The notes under the pieces: generated by a model | Seen by the model: only the letters and a program-made list of their open reading frames with translations | Databases searched by the model: none | Told to the model about the DNA's origin: nothing | Source of the DNA: Gongronella butleri | Taxonomy: Eukaryota > Mucoromycota > Mucoromycetes > Mucorales > Cunninghamellaceae | Length of the DNA stretch: 64,000 nucleotides | NCBI GenBank assembly: GCA_025201375.1 | Contig: JAIWZP010000012.1 | Span: forward strand, 124,001-188,000 | Direction: 5' to 3' | Translations under genes and position numbers: made by a program | Shown here: piece by piece, positions 54,175 to 64,000 of the stretch | Position numbering within the stretch: the stretch's first letter is position 1 | Layout of the letters: each line of letters begins with the position of its first letter

Positions 54175-57100
54175 AACACGTCGCATCTCCCTTTTTTTTT
54201 TTCTTTCATCAAGCCGCTTTGAAAAAAAATAAAAATGACCTCCGCTTTGCGTTGATTTGACGCGTCGCGTGCCCTCGATCCATCTCGTTTTGTTTGTTTT
54301 GCTCTCTTGTGCCCATTGGTAGGACTTCCGCTGGTCTTTGCCACACAGTGACACGAACTGGTGCGACCGAGGCATCCTGTTCATCACGCGGGACGAAGCA
54401 TCCCACATGCGCCGCATGCCCTGATTTCCCCCCTTTTTTTTTCGCTGTTTCCTTTTTTTTTTTTTTTTGCTCTTCTTTTTCGTCCCCCCCCCCCAAAAAA
54501 ACGGGCGCTGGAGCAGGAATATGCCAACCATGCCGTGCACCATGCGTCTAATCCCAAAATGGACTTCTCCGTGCAACCCAAAGTTGCCTGGCAAACCGCG
54601 TCATCGGTGGCCATGCCTCAAGGGTGGCGTGAACGGTTGATCCAATGCCATTGCACGCAATGCGCCACGCCCCTCATACCCAATTCTGGCACGGCCGCAT
54701 TACCAGTCGCGACATAAACCTTACTTGAACGCGTGGCAGGCAAGCGCGCCGCCACTGACGCGGCCATTTCATGCAGTTAGCGCGTCCACCTTGGCATTTT
54801 CGCACCACTGGCGGCTCGCAATGCAAGACCTGCTTGTTCCGCCGCAAAATGTTACCGAAAAAAAAGAGATTACTCCGTACCAAGCACGGGCACGGCTTTG
54901 AATCTGGCGTTTTACATAAAATCGTCGTTTGTACAAGGACATTGAGGCTCTAGAGGACCTGAAACTTGAAACCTGCCATCTTCACATCCATCGTCCACCG
55001 ATTCCAGAGTTTGGCTCGTGTGAATGATAGGACAAATCGTAGTAAATGCTCTTTTTGCGCCACTTCATAATGCATCTTACCGAAATAGCAAATGGATCAC
55101 ATCTTAAAAGATATGTGTATGGGGCTCCTCGTCGTACTCCATTCATTGCAAGTCTATCACGCTTTGGTTGAATCTGTTCTCACCGAGCGACCCAACCAGA
55201 ACGATATTTATTACTTGATTTACCTGGCACTTGATGATTTCTGTGAACTTTGAGTGCTCGGTCCATGCGCGTTAGCGTCCACGAAGGTTAACCGGTCAAA
55301 TTCAGATCGAGATTGGAAAACTGTAACGCAAGCAAAACGCGATTTGGTGCGTTTTCACCATTTGATGCTTTGCGCAAGGATTTTGGAACGGATTCGCATC
55401 AGTGCTGCTGCGGATTTTTTGAGATTTATGTTCCAATTGCTGAACGGTGTGCATTAAAAACGGAGCGCAATTAGATGGTTCTCTGGCAAATCACGATATA
55501 CACATTTTATGGCTTTTTTGAATTTTTGTTGCTGGATTCTCAATCAAAAGAGTCATCTACTTGTTGGGTCGTTTATTCCAGCCTTTTTCATTCAAATAAG
55601 CCCACTCTTTTCTCTCTGCGGCCACTGGATGGCGCGCAATGACGACTGTCAAAATTGCGAATTTCAGAAGGGGTACAGTCACGGATTTGAAACGAGCGGA
55701 ATTTAGGTCCTCAGCTCGCCATGCCATTCACACACAAGGTAAAGCCATTTCCGTAACCGACAGAAATGCAACAAAAATGAGGGATCCATTGACTAGTTTC
55801 GGCGCAACACGGAAAAAGCGGCTAATTTTCACCACAAAGCAAATTCAGCGAGGACTGGCCGCAGCGCCTTAAAATATGTATCGCCAGAGAGAGCATGGCT
55901 CGCTGCGTGCATTAACGTTGGTGAGCTATGAAAAGAGGTATTATTGGCAAAACTTAACGCGCGGCAAAAAGTATTATGAATTTTGACGCGTCATTAAACC
56001 GCGTCAGGCGTCGAGTGACAGGTTGTCTGTTCCTAATTAAATCCGTGCACCGACCGTCACTCTTGCTAGTGGACACATCAGCGGATATATATGAAAGGGG
56101 TTTTCCCTTGTTATTTGCATTTTGATTTTTGCCCTAAATCACGCATTGCTCGTCAACCGGCAGGTCGATCCCAGTTTTTATTGTCATTTTTCATGATTTC
56201 TCCGTTCAGTTCATCTTGTGTACAAGTTTGACGCAATTCTGGAGACCTATTTTTTCGATTTTGGTTTGGGGCCCCGGCACCGACAAAATCTTGATTTGCG
56301 CGCGGTGCCCCCATTAATGATTTTGATGGTCGCCCGCCAGCACATGTTTTGTGTCTTTTATTTGCCTCGTTACGATGAGATTCGTTCCAAGCCCTAGCAA
56401 CATGTAACTTGTGAATCAAACGCAGATTTAGCACCAACGCTTATTTTCGTGCGGCTTCTTGCGGATGAACTCGTCCGATTCGTCTCATATTTGAAACAAG
56501 CAAGTATTCGAGGGATAAGTTAAACTAGGTCCAATTTTTCTCGATGCTTAACTAGCAGGTATATTCTTGTGAAACGCATAAAATCAGAACCGAATCTGCT
56601 TTTTCAACACATCTCGCTCAAAAGCAATCTTTGATAGTTTAAACTTGCTATAGTGCTTTGGATGCCTGTGAAGGACAGTTCTGGGCACAATTTGGTCCAG
56701 TGGTGCGACTGTTGTAAACGCCAGCAATCACATATTTGCACGTTTTGGCCATTTTGGATGGCTTGCCCAAGATTGCGTGATCTGATGCGCATTAACCTCT
56801 TCTGCAAGCGCCGAATTTTTTGGCTGCTGCGTGGTATGTACAGAAAACGATAATACCATTGAAAGAAAAAAATCGCGCTTAAACTTTTGCCCATGTATTT
56901 TTTTTTTTTTGTCGTCAGCCTGTCTTCATCTTGTTCCTTTTTGCATGGGACTGCATCTGAGACACGGCTCCTACCAGGTCCATCAGGCGCGGTATTGGGC
57001 CATTGACACCACAGTTCACTGCGAATGCACGCGAATTCACGTGAAAAAAGACTCATGATATAGGATACCATATTTTCACACGATTGACGCGCCCCTTTTG

Positions 57101-58478
57101 CCACAGATATTCATGCGCAGCGGTGTCAACAAGCCATTGCAAGTATGATGAGCGGCGCAGGGAGCTTCGATCCTGCTATTTTCACGGTTTCTTTGGAAAA
57201 AAAAAAAAAAAAAAAAAAAGACGCGACATGGACGTCCAAGCCTTTGGCCGGGGCGCCGCACTTGCTTGACACCGCGCCACGCCATTTTACGGCGTGGCCT
57301 GGCCATGCGGCCGCGTGGCCCAGCGGAGCATTGCTGCCCAACATGGCGTGATTTGTTGTTTTTTTCATTTTTGTTCATTTTTTGTTTTTTTAAATATCCA
57401 AATTTAAAGGTTGCCCAGGCCCATTGTTTGTCCTGAGTGGGCGGCGGCGCGGGTGGTCCACGGCCCAGGCATCGGGCCGGCCCACTCACAAGCAAGCGCA
57501 AGTGCAATGTGGTTTTGGCAAACTCAGCAAGGGGGCGAATTTCGCCATCCGGCAATGTGGAATCGGCGCCGCCCAGCGGCACCCAACCCAGGGACATCAC
57601 CACATTGGCTGGTCGGACCGCTGCGCCTAAACATTGTTCACATGAGCGGCAATGAAACCAGACAAGAATAGCCAAAAACAACAAAACAACACAAAAACGC
57701 CCAGTTCCATGCGGAAGCCGCGCATGTTTCCATCGACGTCCTCTTTATGACCGTACCAACCCGTTCGTTGTCCACGGCCACAAAGCTTGTTTTCGTTTGT
57801 GAATGGTGATTGGCGTGAGAGATTCGCTTGGGGAAAAGCCTGGCACCTGGTCAGTTGCCTTGCTAAGGTAATTTGATCGTGTCCCGGCGTTGCTCCCATG
57901 ACCTCGACCACCGTCTCGATATGAAATAAAAGAATAAATGAGTGGTTGATGAGCTGGCCGAAAAAAATTGGAGATCAGCGCTGCGATGTGCGACAAGTTT
58001 GGTCTGGATCAAATGGTGGGCCGCCCGCCACACTTTTTTTAGGCAAGCCATCCAGCTCGCTCACCGTGTAACAAGCATATTTGCCTATGGTCACACCAAC
58101 TGTCAGAATCGACAATTCAGAAAAAAAAAAAAAAGGAAATTGGCCCATGATCGCCAAAGATGTTGGCTCCACGGCTTTTCCTTCAAGACATCCAAGGCAT
58201 GTCCTTGATCTTCATTGCCCCCACTTCATGACCCTGAGCACCCACGAAAAAAAAAAGCTTTTCAATCTTAAAATGAATCTGAAACCATGCCAATGACCAA
58301 ATCAATAGGTAATTGCCCTTTTTTTTGCCAATGTTTTTTTATCATGATTTGACAGAAAAGAGGAATGCACAATGAAGGAGAAGAATGAGGAGGGGGATGC
58401 ACTTTTTGGGAGGGGGGTGGGGGGAGGACTCATACAAGAGGGGTAGATAGAAATCGAGAAATGCATAAAAAGATGGCC
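54175..58478. other. Large gene-poor region with R1 copy C
   Basis: 4.3 kb with no supported gene. CSN5 3' sequences are followed by GC-mixed sequence to about 54.9 kb, an AT-rich stretch with R1-like words (55300-55450), R1 copy C, then GC-richer sequence with CGGCC-rich words around 57420-57500. A20 and A14 runs occur near 57197 and 58120. Open frames here are poly(A/T) or low-complexity artefacts. Confidence 0.5.
55935..56600 (-). repeat. Dispersed repeat R1, copy C (reverse)
   Basis: Read on the minus strand it follows copy B block by block (AAAAGCAGATTCGGTTCTGA, GTTTCACAAGA, CTAGTTAAGCATCGAGAAAA, CATCGTAACGAGGCAAA, GCGACCATCAAAATCATTA, CCCAAACCAAAATCG, GATCGACCTGCCGGTTGACG, AGCAATGCGTGATTTAG, CCACTAGCAAGAGTGACG). 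Then, like copy A, it has AGGAACAGAC, CACTCGACGCCTGACGCGG and TTTAATGACGCGTCAAAA. It is the longest copy and joins the 5' part seen in B to the 3' part seen in A. Confidence 0.8.
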
Positions 58479-59150
58479 CTATCGTTGACGCGACGCAACG
58501 TCAGGGAGAGGATGTGAGGGGCCCAAGTCGTCGCCAGGAGTCATGGGTGGTGTGGGTGCCGTTTGTGGCGTGGATTGCGTCGTTGGATGCGATGCGGTGG
58601 GGGGCGACGTGGAAGCGACCAGGCTTCCGGCCTGCAAGAGCGCGTCGAGGTAATCGGATGGCTGCTGATCCTGCTGCAGCATGGGGAAAAAGGGGTTGTG
58701 CTGCACGTCGCCTGTCAAAGGCGCCGTGTCGGGCGTGATAGGGCTTGCCAGCGCCATAAAATCGTCATCGGTGGCCATGCAAGTGGTGTCATCGGTCGTG
58801 AGTGGCCTGGACGTCTTGATCTGAGGATATCGCTGCTCGCTCAGTTGTTCGTGGTCTTGTTGCAGTGTATGGAGCCAGCCAATACCTGCACCACTGGATG
58901 AAAAAAAAGAGAGAAAAAAAAAAGAAAAAAGAATAAAGATCATCAGACACAATTGATTGCCAAGACGCGCAAATTGGACGGTGGCGAGAACACGCCCCCA
59001 TTGGGCATTTGCAAAAACGTGTTGCTGTTGTTTTTTTTTTTACCTTTGTTCCCACTCTTGGCCCATTGTCTTCATGAGCAATTCCAGCTGCTCTTTTTGT
59101 CTGTCCAAATCCACGAGGCTTTGATCATAATCATCGATGGAGCGGTCCAT
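58479..59150 (-). CDS. Coiled-coil protein with EWEQSGAGIGWL motif, unrecognised
   Basis: Exons 59044-59150 and 58479-58893 encode 173 residues. The N-terminal 35 residues form a short coiled coil (DQSLVDLDRQKEQLELLMKT). The junction gives EWEQSGAGIGWLHTLQQD, which reads like a conserved motif. The rest is Asp/Thr/Pro-rich and disordered, with TPDTAPLTGD, NPFFPMLQQDQQPSDYLDAL and a Pro/Thr-rich end. The look is that of a small transcriptional co-regulator with an activation-domain-like tail, lying 0.5 kb downstream of a GATA factor in the same direction. No family is claimed. Confidence 0.75.
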
Positions 59151-59693
59151 GGAAGTTCAATTGGGAGAGAGGTTTACAATGGAAGGGAAAAGGGGGTGGT
59201 AAGAAATGGTGGAGATGTTGTTTTGAAAAAAAAGAAAGGGGTATCAACAAATCGGATAATAAGATGAAAACAAGCAAACGCGATGCAAAACGAGCAAGAT
59301 TGAGAAGAGATGTAAGGGGGACAGAAAAAGTAAGAGAGGGAAAAGAAGGTGGAAAAAAAAGGGCGGGACCCCCATTTTATTCTAAAAATCGGCGCAGTTC
59401 CAGGCCTGGGACCCCATTTGGGGAATGTGTGGATCCAATTCTTCTGGGCGTGGATCTGGGTGGTGCGACATGCCAAAAAGAGCCGGGCCTCCGCACACAC
59501 ACACACACACACACACACATAGGTCAGAGAGAAAAAAAAAAAGAAGAAAAAAGGGGGTTTCCATTGAAACGAAAAAAAAAAAAAAAAAAGAAAGAAAAAA
59601 CAAGGAATTGATCATTTAATTGACTGATTGACTGATTTAAAAAAGATGATAGAAATAGAGAATAAGCATATGAAGAAAAAAAGAAAAAAAAAG
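59151..59693. other. Region between GATA factor and coiled-coil gene
   Basis: 540 bases, A-rich on the plus strand. It contains a (CA)13 repeat at 59494-59519 and several poly(A) runs. It is the presumed promoter of the coiled-coil gene and 3' UTR of the GATA gene. Confidence 0.5.
59494..59519 (+). repeat. (CA)13 microsatellite
   Basis: Thirteen CA dinucleotides without interruption. Confidence 0.95.
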
Positions 59694-61121
59694 CTAGAGG
59701 ACGGGCATGTCCAAGAGCGAGCGCAAAATGTGGCATCGTTGTTCGAGCATTTGCAAAAAGTCTTGCATTTGATCGCGATTCATTTGCACGAGGAGGTTTG
59801 CGAAGCGGGAGTCTTCCTCGAGGTTCAAGACGGGCTTGTCTGCAGGTGTGGAGATGGGGGATGCGGGGGACAATGGCGACGTGACTTGCGATTCTGCCGT
59901 GGAAGCCGTTTCCCAGCCAGGGGAGTTGGTGTTTGATGCTGGGGGCGTCTCTGGCTTGTTAATGGAGAAGGTGGCCATCATGCCGGGCATGCCTTGATCG
60001 TGCTGAGGCTGGATGTTGCTGATTTGCTGGTCATTTCCCCAGCAGTCGCGTCTGCGGCGCTGGATGGTGGCCTTGCGCATCTTTGCCGGGCGGTCGCGGT
60101 GGTGCAGCTTGGAGTACAGGCCGCAGGCGTTGCATACGGACTCGCCGCGCTCGTTCTTGCGCCAGAGCGGTGTGTTTGTCTGATGGCAATTGACGCATTC
60201 GACGTGATCGTCCGAATTGGCAGGCACGGCACCATTGGCAGCAGAAGCATTGGCACCATCGGAGTCATGGGCACCATTGGCAGACGAGGACGTAGCACTC
60301 TGGGCCTTTTCGGGCTTCTCGTAAGGCTGCGGGTGGGCGATGGCCGAGGGACGCGGCGCAACGGACGCGACACGATTGCGGACTTGCAAGGGACGATGGC
60401 AATTGTACTGCTTGTAATAAAGGCCACAGGCATTGCACAAGGTCTGCTTGCGATCCGGTGTGCGTCGCCACAAGGGCGTCTTGGTCACCTTGCAATTGAA
60501 GCATTCAATGTGGCGAGGAGGACGCGTCTGCTTGGCACACACGCGAATTGGCATGGTGGCTTGGCCAGGGGGCGGCGTCTTCTTCTTGACGACGCGCTTG
60601 ACGGCGGCAGCTGTGGGCGCGATGTTGGTGGAAGGCGTGGCGAGAGGAGGGGCGGGCGAAAAGGTCGCATTAGTGATGTGTGTGGTGGTGGCAATGGCGG
60701 GATTGATCTCTTCCAGCTTGAGATATTGATCGACGGGCGACGATGAGGCGGATTCCGGTGACAAAAAGGCGTCCATGAACATGGCATCGTGCAGCAGCGC
60801 CGTGGGCGGGCTGGCCATGGATGACGCCGAGATGGACTCAGGGCTGGACAAGGGAGGGCTGGCCAGGAACGCGTCAAGGTCGGTGGCGTCGTGCTGGTGG
60901 AAGAAATCCAGAGGCTGGAAGAGATTGGCGGCTTCTTGGGGATCAAAAAGGGTAAAAGGATCCATCTTTTGGGTCTGTGCTTGGGGGGCTTGCTGTTCTT
61001 GTTCTTGTGGTAGTGGTGGTTGTTCTTGAGTTGAGGATAATAATAATACTTGCTTGGCTTTGTACTGTATAGTGGGGCGGTCTTCTAGATCAATCGACAT
61101 CGTTTCCAACGTGCTTTCCAT
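59694..61121 (-). CDS. GATA-type transcription factor with two zinc fingers
   Basis: Intronless, 475 residues. The N-terminal 200 residues are acidic, Gln/Pro/Ser-rich and activation-like (ANLFQPLDFFHQHDATDLDA). Finger 1 at about 206-231 is CFNC-X18-CNAC, with TPLWRRTPDRKQTLCNACG and then YKQYNCHRPLQVRNR. Finger 2 at about 308-332 is CVNC-X17-CNAC, with TPLWRKNERGESVCNACG and a basic tail KMRKATIQRRRR. Both keep the LW and CNACGLY core. The linker lacks the Cys-rich block of iron-sensing SreA/Sre1 factors. It could regulate nitrogen, light or other responses; the family does not decide this. The C-tail (QMNRDQMQDFLQMLEQR) is helical. Confidence 0.94.
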   Translation of the reverse strand: MESTLETMSIDLEDRPTIQYKAKQVLLLSSTQEQPPLPQEQEQQAPQAQTQKMDPFTLFDPQEAANLFQPLDFFHQHDATDLDAFLASPPLSSPESISASSMASPPTALLHDAMFMDAFLSPESASSSPVDQYLKLEEINPAIATTTHITNATFSPAPPLATPSTNIAPTAAAVKRVVKKKTPPPGQATMPIRVCAKQTRPPRHIECFNCKVTKTPLWRRTPDRKQTLCNACGLYYKQYNCHRPLQVRNRVASVAPRPSAIAHPQPYEKPEKAQSATSSSANGAHDSDGANASAANGAVPANSDDHVECVNCHQTNTPLWRKNERGESVCNACGLYSKLHHRDRPAKMRKATIQRRRRDCWGNDQQISNIQPQHDQGMPGMMATFSINKPETPPASNTNSPGWETASTAESQVTSPLSPASPISTPADKPVLNLEEDSRFANLLVQMNRDQMQDFLQMLEQRCHILRSLLDMPVL

Positions 61122-62510
61122 TAAACATGTAATAATAGGCCATGGTTTTTCTTTTTGTGGTATGGTTTTGGGGGGCGAACAACTAAAATATGGGTCTACT
61201 TTTTTTTTAAATCAATATTTAAAAGGGGGGAACTAAAATTGGCTGTGCATCCTTGATATTCGTTAGATGCACACGTAAACACAGAAAGAGGAGGGGGGAG
61301 GGGGTTTCAAAAGGCTATAGATAAACAGAAAAAGAGGAATGGGGGCAACAAAAAAGTAGCTGGAGGAGAGTGGAGCAAAAAAAATGCAAGAACAGGGAAG
61401 AGAAAAGAGCTATAAAGCAAAAAGGAAAAGAGAGAAGAAAAGTAAACAAAAAAGGGGCGTGAGCCTCCTTTTTAAACAAGAAAAAAATTTTCCACTCAGC
61501 CATTGGGTCCGTTTTCTCTTTTTTTTTTTTTTTTGTGTCCCTCTCCTTGTTTCTCGTCTTAATTCAGGGACCACACAAGAGAATTGCCGTGCTGTCCCCC
61601 TCCGCAACTATACACATATGAACGCACATGTGCGCCCATGACGGCCAATTGCCCTCGTTTTTTTATTTTGACTCTTGTTGTGTGTGCGAACGGGTGGTGA
61701 ATTTGCCCAGTGAATGCACCCCCTGCCCTTTTGACAAATGTTGGGACCCCGCGTTATCTTTGGCTCGAGGACGTTCCTATTGGTTACGGATGAATCATGT
61801 GGCAAGTTTTAGGAGCCAAACCTTGTGGAGCCAATCCGTATAGAGTAAGCTGTATGCTCTCTGTCCATCCCCCACCCCATATAAAAAATTAAGACAAACA
61901 ACACAAAGCATGGCCCTGGATCGACCCAGGCACTTTTTGCATCAGTTCCCTTTTCCCATGACCCATTTTTTTTTGTGTGGTGGCCAAGAGAATTGACGTT
62001 GTTCCTTGCTCCATTGACAACATCCAATGCTATTTCATGGAAAAAAGAAGCGACCACGGTCGTCCAGTCAAGCATTAATCAGCCGGTCCCAATTTGGTGG
62101 TGCCATTTTGCAAAAAAGTCATGCCCATTCCCAATCCGCGTCCTCGGTCAAAAAAGCGGGGAGGCGAGCATGCTGCCACGATTGCTCTCGGATCTTTTTT
62201 TTTTTTTGACGTTGCAAAAAACATGATCCTTGTCTCTTTGCGCCGCGTTTGTACCTTTTTTTTATTTTTATTGTTCGTTTACACCTCGAGCTTCTTTTTC
62301 ATTGCTCATTGACCGCATTGTCGCGTATCCCCCCCTATCATCGGGTTGAGGCTACCAATGCCTTGGCAATAAGGTTTAAAAGGGACTGACGATGAAATCG
62401 ACCCCAATTGGGTGCTTCCATGTTGGCGTGATTTTGCTGACGAGGCAAATGGCGCCATCCACATTTGTTCTCTCCGACCAACCGAGCATTCTCTCTTTCT
62501 CTTAACTCCT
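61122..62510. other. Divergent upstream region of GATA factor (-) and small acidic gene (+)
   Basis: 1.4 kb without a supported gene. It is G/A-rich on the left (GATA leader), has TATAAAAA at 61880-61887 and several poly(T) tracts. Confidence 0.5.
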
Positions 62511-63050
62511 ATGAGTGACGGCCGTTCCAAAGATCCTTTTCAGCCACAGCCGGCCGACGTGTCCCGTGTAAGCCGGGCAACATGAAATGATAAACCCCGT
62601 GAAACTGACGTTTTGTGTCCTTTGTAGCCTTTGGACCAAGCCGACGACGACGTGTGGCCATCTCCATCGCACGTCGTTGCACCGAGGTGGCAGCTACAAA
62701 CGCAAGAGGAGCGTGCCGACCAGCAAAACGCGCTCAATGTCATGCGTAAGGCGAGAATTGGACGCGTTATGTGGCGTGTTCTCATTTTATTTCCCTTTGC
62801 AGAGGCCAAATTGGCGCGTATTGAGCGCACGTACACGCCGACGATGGCTCCAGATCGAGACATTGGCGTGCCAAGCGACGACGACGATGACGACGACATG
62901 GCTAACACGCAGGAGGAACAAGAAGGGCTCTCTCTGCTCTGGCAGCAGAGATACGCTCCCGATGACCTGGACGAGGCGTTGCGCCACGGCAAGAGTGAGC
63001 AACAGTATACGCGATGGTCGCCGTGGTCAATATGCTGTTGCGCGAATTAA
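62511..63050 (+). CDS. Small acidic protein with Asp7 run and C-terminal CCCAN, unrecognised
   Basis: Exons 62511-62567, 62628-62745 and 62803-63050 encode 140 residues. The protein is hydrophilic: DPFQPQPADVSRPLDQADDD, an amphipathic helix around NALNVMQAKLARIERTYTP, a run of seven Asp (VPSDDDDDDDM), and LLWQQRYAPDDLDEAL. The last residues, WSICCCAN, place Cys at -4, -5 and -3, so prenylation or palmitoylation is conceivable. GTGAGC inside exon 3 (62996) could be a further donor, in which case the true C-terminus would lie beyond 63050. Family unknown. Confidence 0.6.
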
Positions 63051-63372
63051 ATGAAAATGACGCGTAACACCAATTTTCTTATTTTTTTCTTTTTGCTTAC
63101 CCCTTCCTCATACCCTGGGGGCATGTCCCCCCCCTCCCCCCATGCACGTACGATGCATCGTTCCCTTTTACCCCCCCCCATCGCCATTTACAAAGAATGC
63201 GCAAAATAATAAAAAAAGCATGATTTTTTGATTTTTATTTTGCAATTGGGAAAGGCGTACGCGTGTGGCACGCGTCATTGGTGTGCCCTGGCGCAAAGGT
63301 GACGGAAATCTTTTACAATGTATCGACAATAGAAAACAAGGAGAGAGAGTGAGAGAGGTGGGCATTTTTTTA
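63051..63372. other. Convergent intergenic region
   Basis: 320 bases, C-rich at 63128-63180 (CCCCCCCCC-like runs). No gene was seen. Confidence 0.5.
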
Positions 63373-64000
63373 TCACAATGGATGCTGCTTTCGTTTTCCT
63401 AATGATGGGACGGAGACTGGAGGGAGTGATGGTACAACGGGATGCTGGATATGCTGAGAAGGAGGGAATGCATGGCTGGTCGTCTTGTTGCGCTTACCGA
63501 GCGGCAGAGCAGCGTCCGATCGACTTTTGAAAATGAAAAAAAAAAGGTCAGACGACAAATTTTGTGCGTGGATGTTTTTGTTGCGGCATTACCTTTCTAA
63601 AAGGGAGAAGCTGCATGAGGCTGACGCGGGTGGCTCGGGCGTGGCGTGTGCAGAACTGGACGACGACGACGAGGAATTGGACGACGACGACGACGATGCG
63701 GATTGGGATGACGATGATTTGACAAAGTAGGGTTGCCAAAGCGGGAGAAGGAGCAACGCCAAGGCAAAGAGAAGCACCATGAGGGTATTCGTCATGTTTG
63801 CAGTGTCGTCGTCTTCCATTGTGGCTGGCGGTTGTTTCTTTTGTTTTTGCTGGGATTGCAACTCATTCCACTCCATTTCCATGGACTGGATTTTGCTACC
63901 AAGTTGCTGAACCTGCTCCTTGAGGGCCTCATTCTCTTGCAGCAGGCCAAGACGTTCCTGCTCCAGGGACTGCAATTGCTCACGTTTGCGTTTTCGCGAC
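63373..64000 (-). CDS. bZIP protein with C-terminal transmembrane segment, 5' part outside window
   Basis: The exon 63593-64000 is open at the window edge. It begins with the end of a bZIP basic region (SRKRKRE), then a zipper with four leucines at exact heptad spacing (fragment residues 12, 19, 26 and 33) and an Asn at the usual a position (LLQENEALKEQVQQL). After a Gln/Lys-rich linker comes a strong hydrophobic helix (TLMVLLFALALLLLPLWQP) and a Ser-rich tail. Exon 63373-63523 adds a basic/Pro-rich end if joined at AG/T; a strong GTAAGC donor at 63496 offers an alternative end. The combination suggests a membrane-tethered transcription factor. The basic region start and gene start are missing. 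Confidence 0.7.

Noticed and set aside
57076..57684. 202-codon minus-strand frame
   Set aside because: It depends on a translated poly(A/T) run and GC-rich low-complexity sequence; no recognisable protein.

Overview
This window is eukaryotic nuclear DNA from a fungus. It carries about 26 protein genes on both strands, and most are split by short spliceosomal introns. I could model about 79 introns by hand, nearly all under 130 bases. The gene set is typically fungal: RPL19, RNA polymerase I subunit A190, CSN5, SURF1, ATP11, cytochrome c peroxidase, arabinonolactone oxidase, the SNARE Bos1, a Rom-type Rho1 GEF, a CAP59-like mannosyltransferase, GATA and bZIP factors. The TRIC-type channel, the intron-rich genes and the protein sequences suggest an early-diverging (zygomycete-grade) lineage rather than Dikarya. 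That placement is an inference; I cannot name the species.

Layout. 0-8 kb: end of an unrecognised membrane protein (cut by the window edge), a degenerate repeat, NOP6-like (-) divergent from SURF1 (+), a Met4/Cys3-like bZIP (-), and a TRIC channel (-). 8-19.5 kb: CCP1 (+), a CAP59-like glycosyltransferase (+), a CsbD-like stress protein (+), ATP11 (-), a 2-kb repeat island, MGT1 alkyltransferase (+), BOS1 (-) divergent from RPL19 (+). 19.8-28.6 kb: a 13-exon GRAM-GRAM-TBC-EF-hand RabGAP, ALO1, then an unrecognised gene with an internal duplicated domain and an apparent frameshift. 28.8-36.2 kb: an NPC2-like lipid-transfer protein (-), a second repeat island, and a ten-exon DEP-DH-PH-CNH Rho GEF (-). 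36.7-43.2 kb: RPA190 in eight exons (-) followed upstream by LTO1 (-). 43.2-45.5 kb: a third repeat island built on a pair of about 420-bp direct repeats with many TACAGTA/TACTGTA words. 45.5-54.2 kb: mitochondrial phosphate/copper carrier (-), a small Cys-tailed protein (+), a secreted double-psi barrel protein (-), CSN5 (+). 54.2-58.4 kb: gene-poor, with another repeat copy. 58.4-64 kb: a coiled-coil protein (-), a two-finger GATA factor (-), a small acidic protein (+) and, at the right edge, a bZIP factor that appears to carry a transmembrane segment (-).

The genes do not form one pathway. There is a loose mitochondrial theme (SURF1, ATP11, CCP1, ALO1, PIC2) and a secretory/membrane-traffic theme (BOS1, TBC RabGAP, Rho GEF, NPC2-like, TRIC), but clustering by function is not obvious. 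The most unusual signals are the candidate membrane-tethered bZIP at the right edge, a dispersed and strongly diverged repeat family with at least four copies, introns with oligo(A) just after the donor and oligo(T) before the acceptor, recurrent ACGCGT inside introns, and the unknown duplicated-domain protein at 27.6-28.5 kb. I saw no convincing tRNA, rRNA, CRISPR array or complete transposon.
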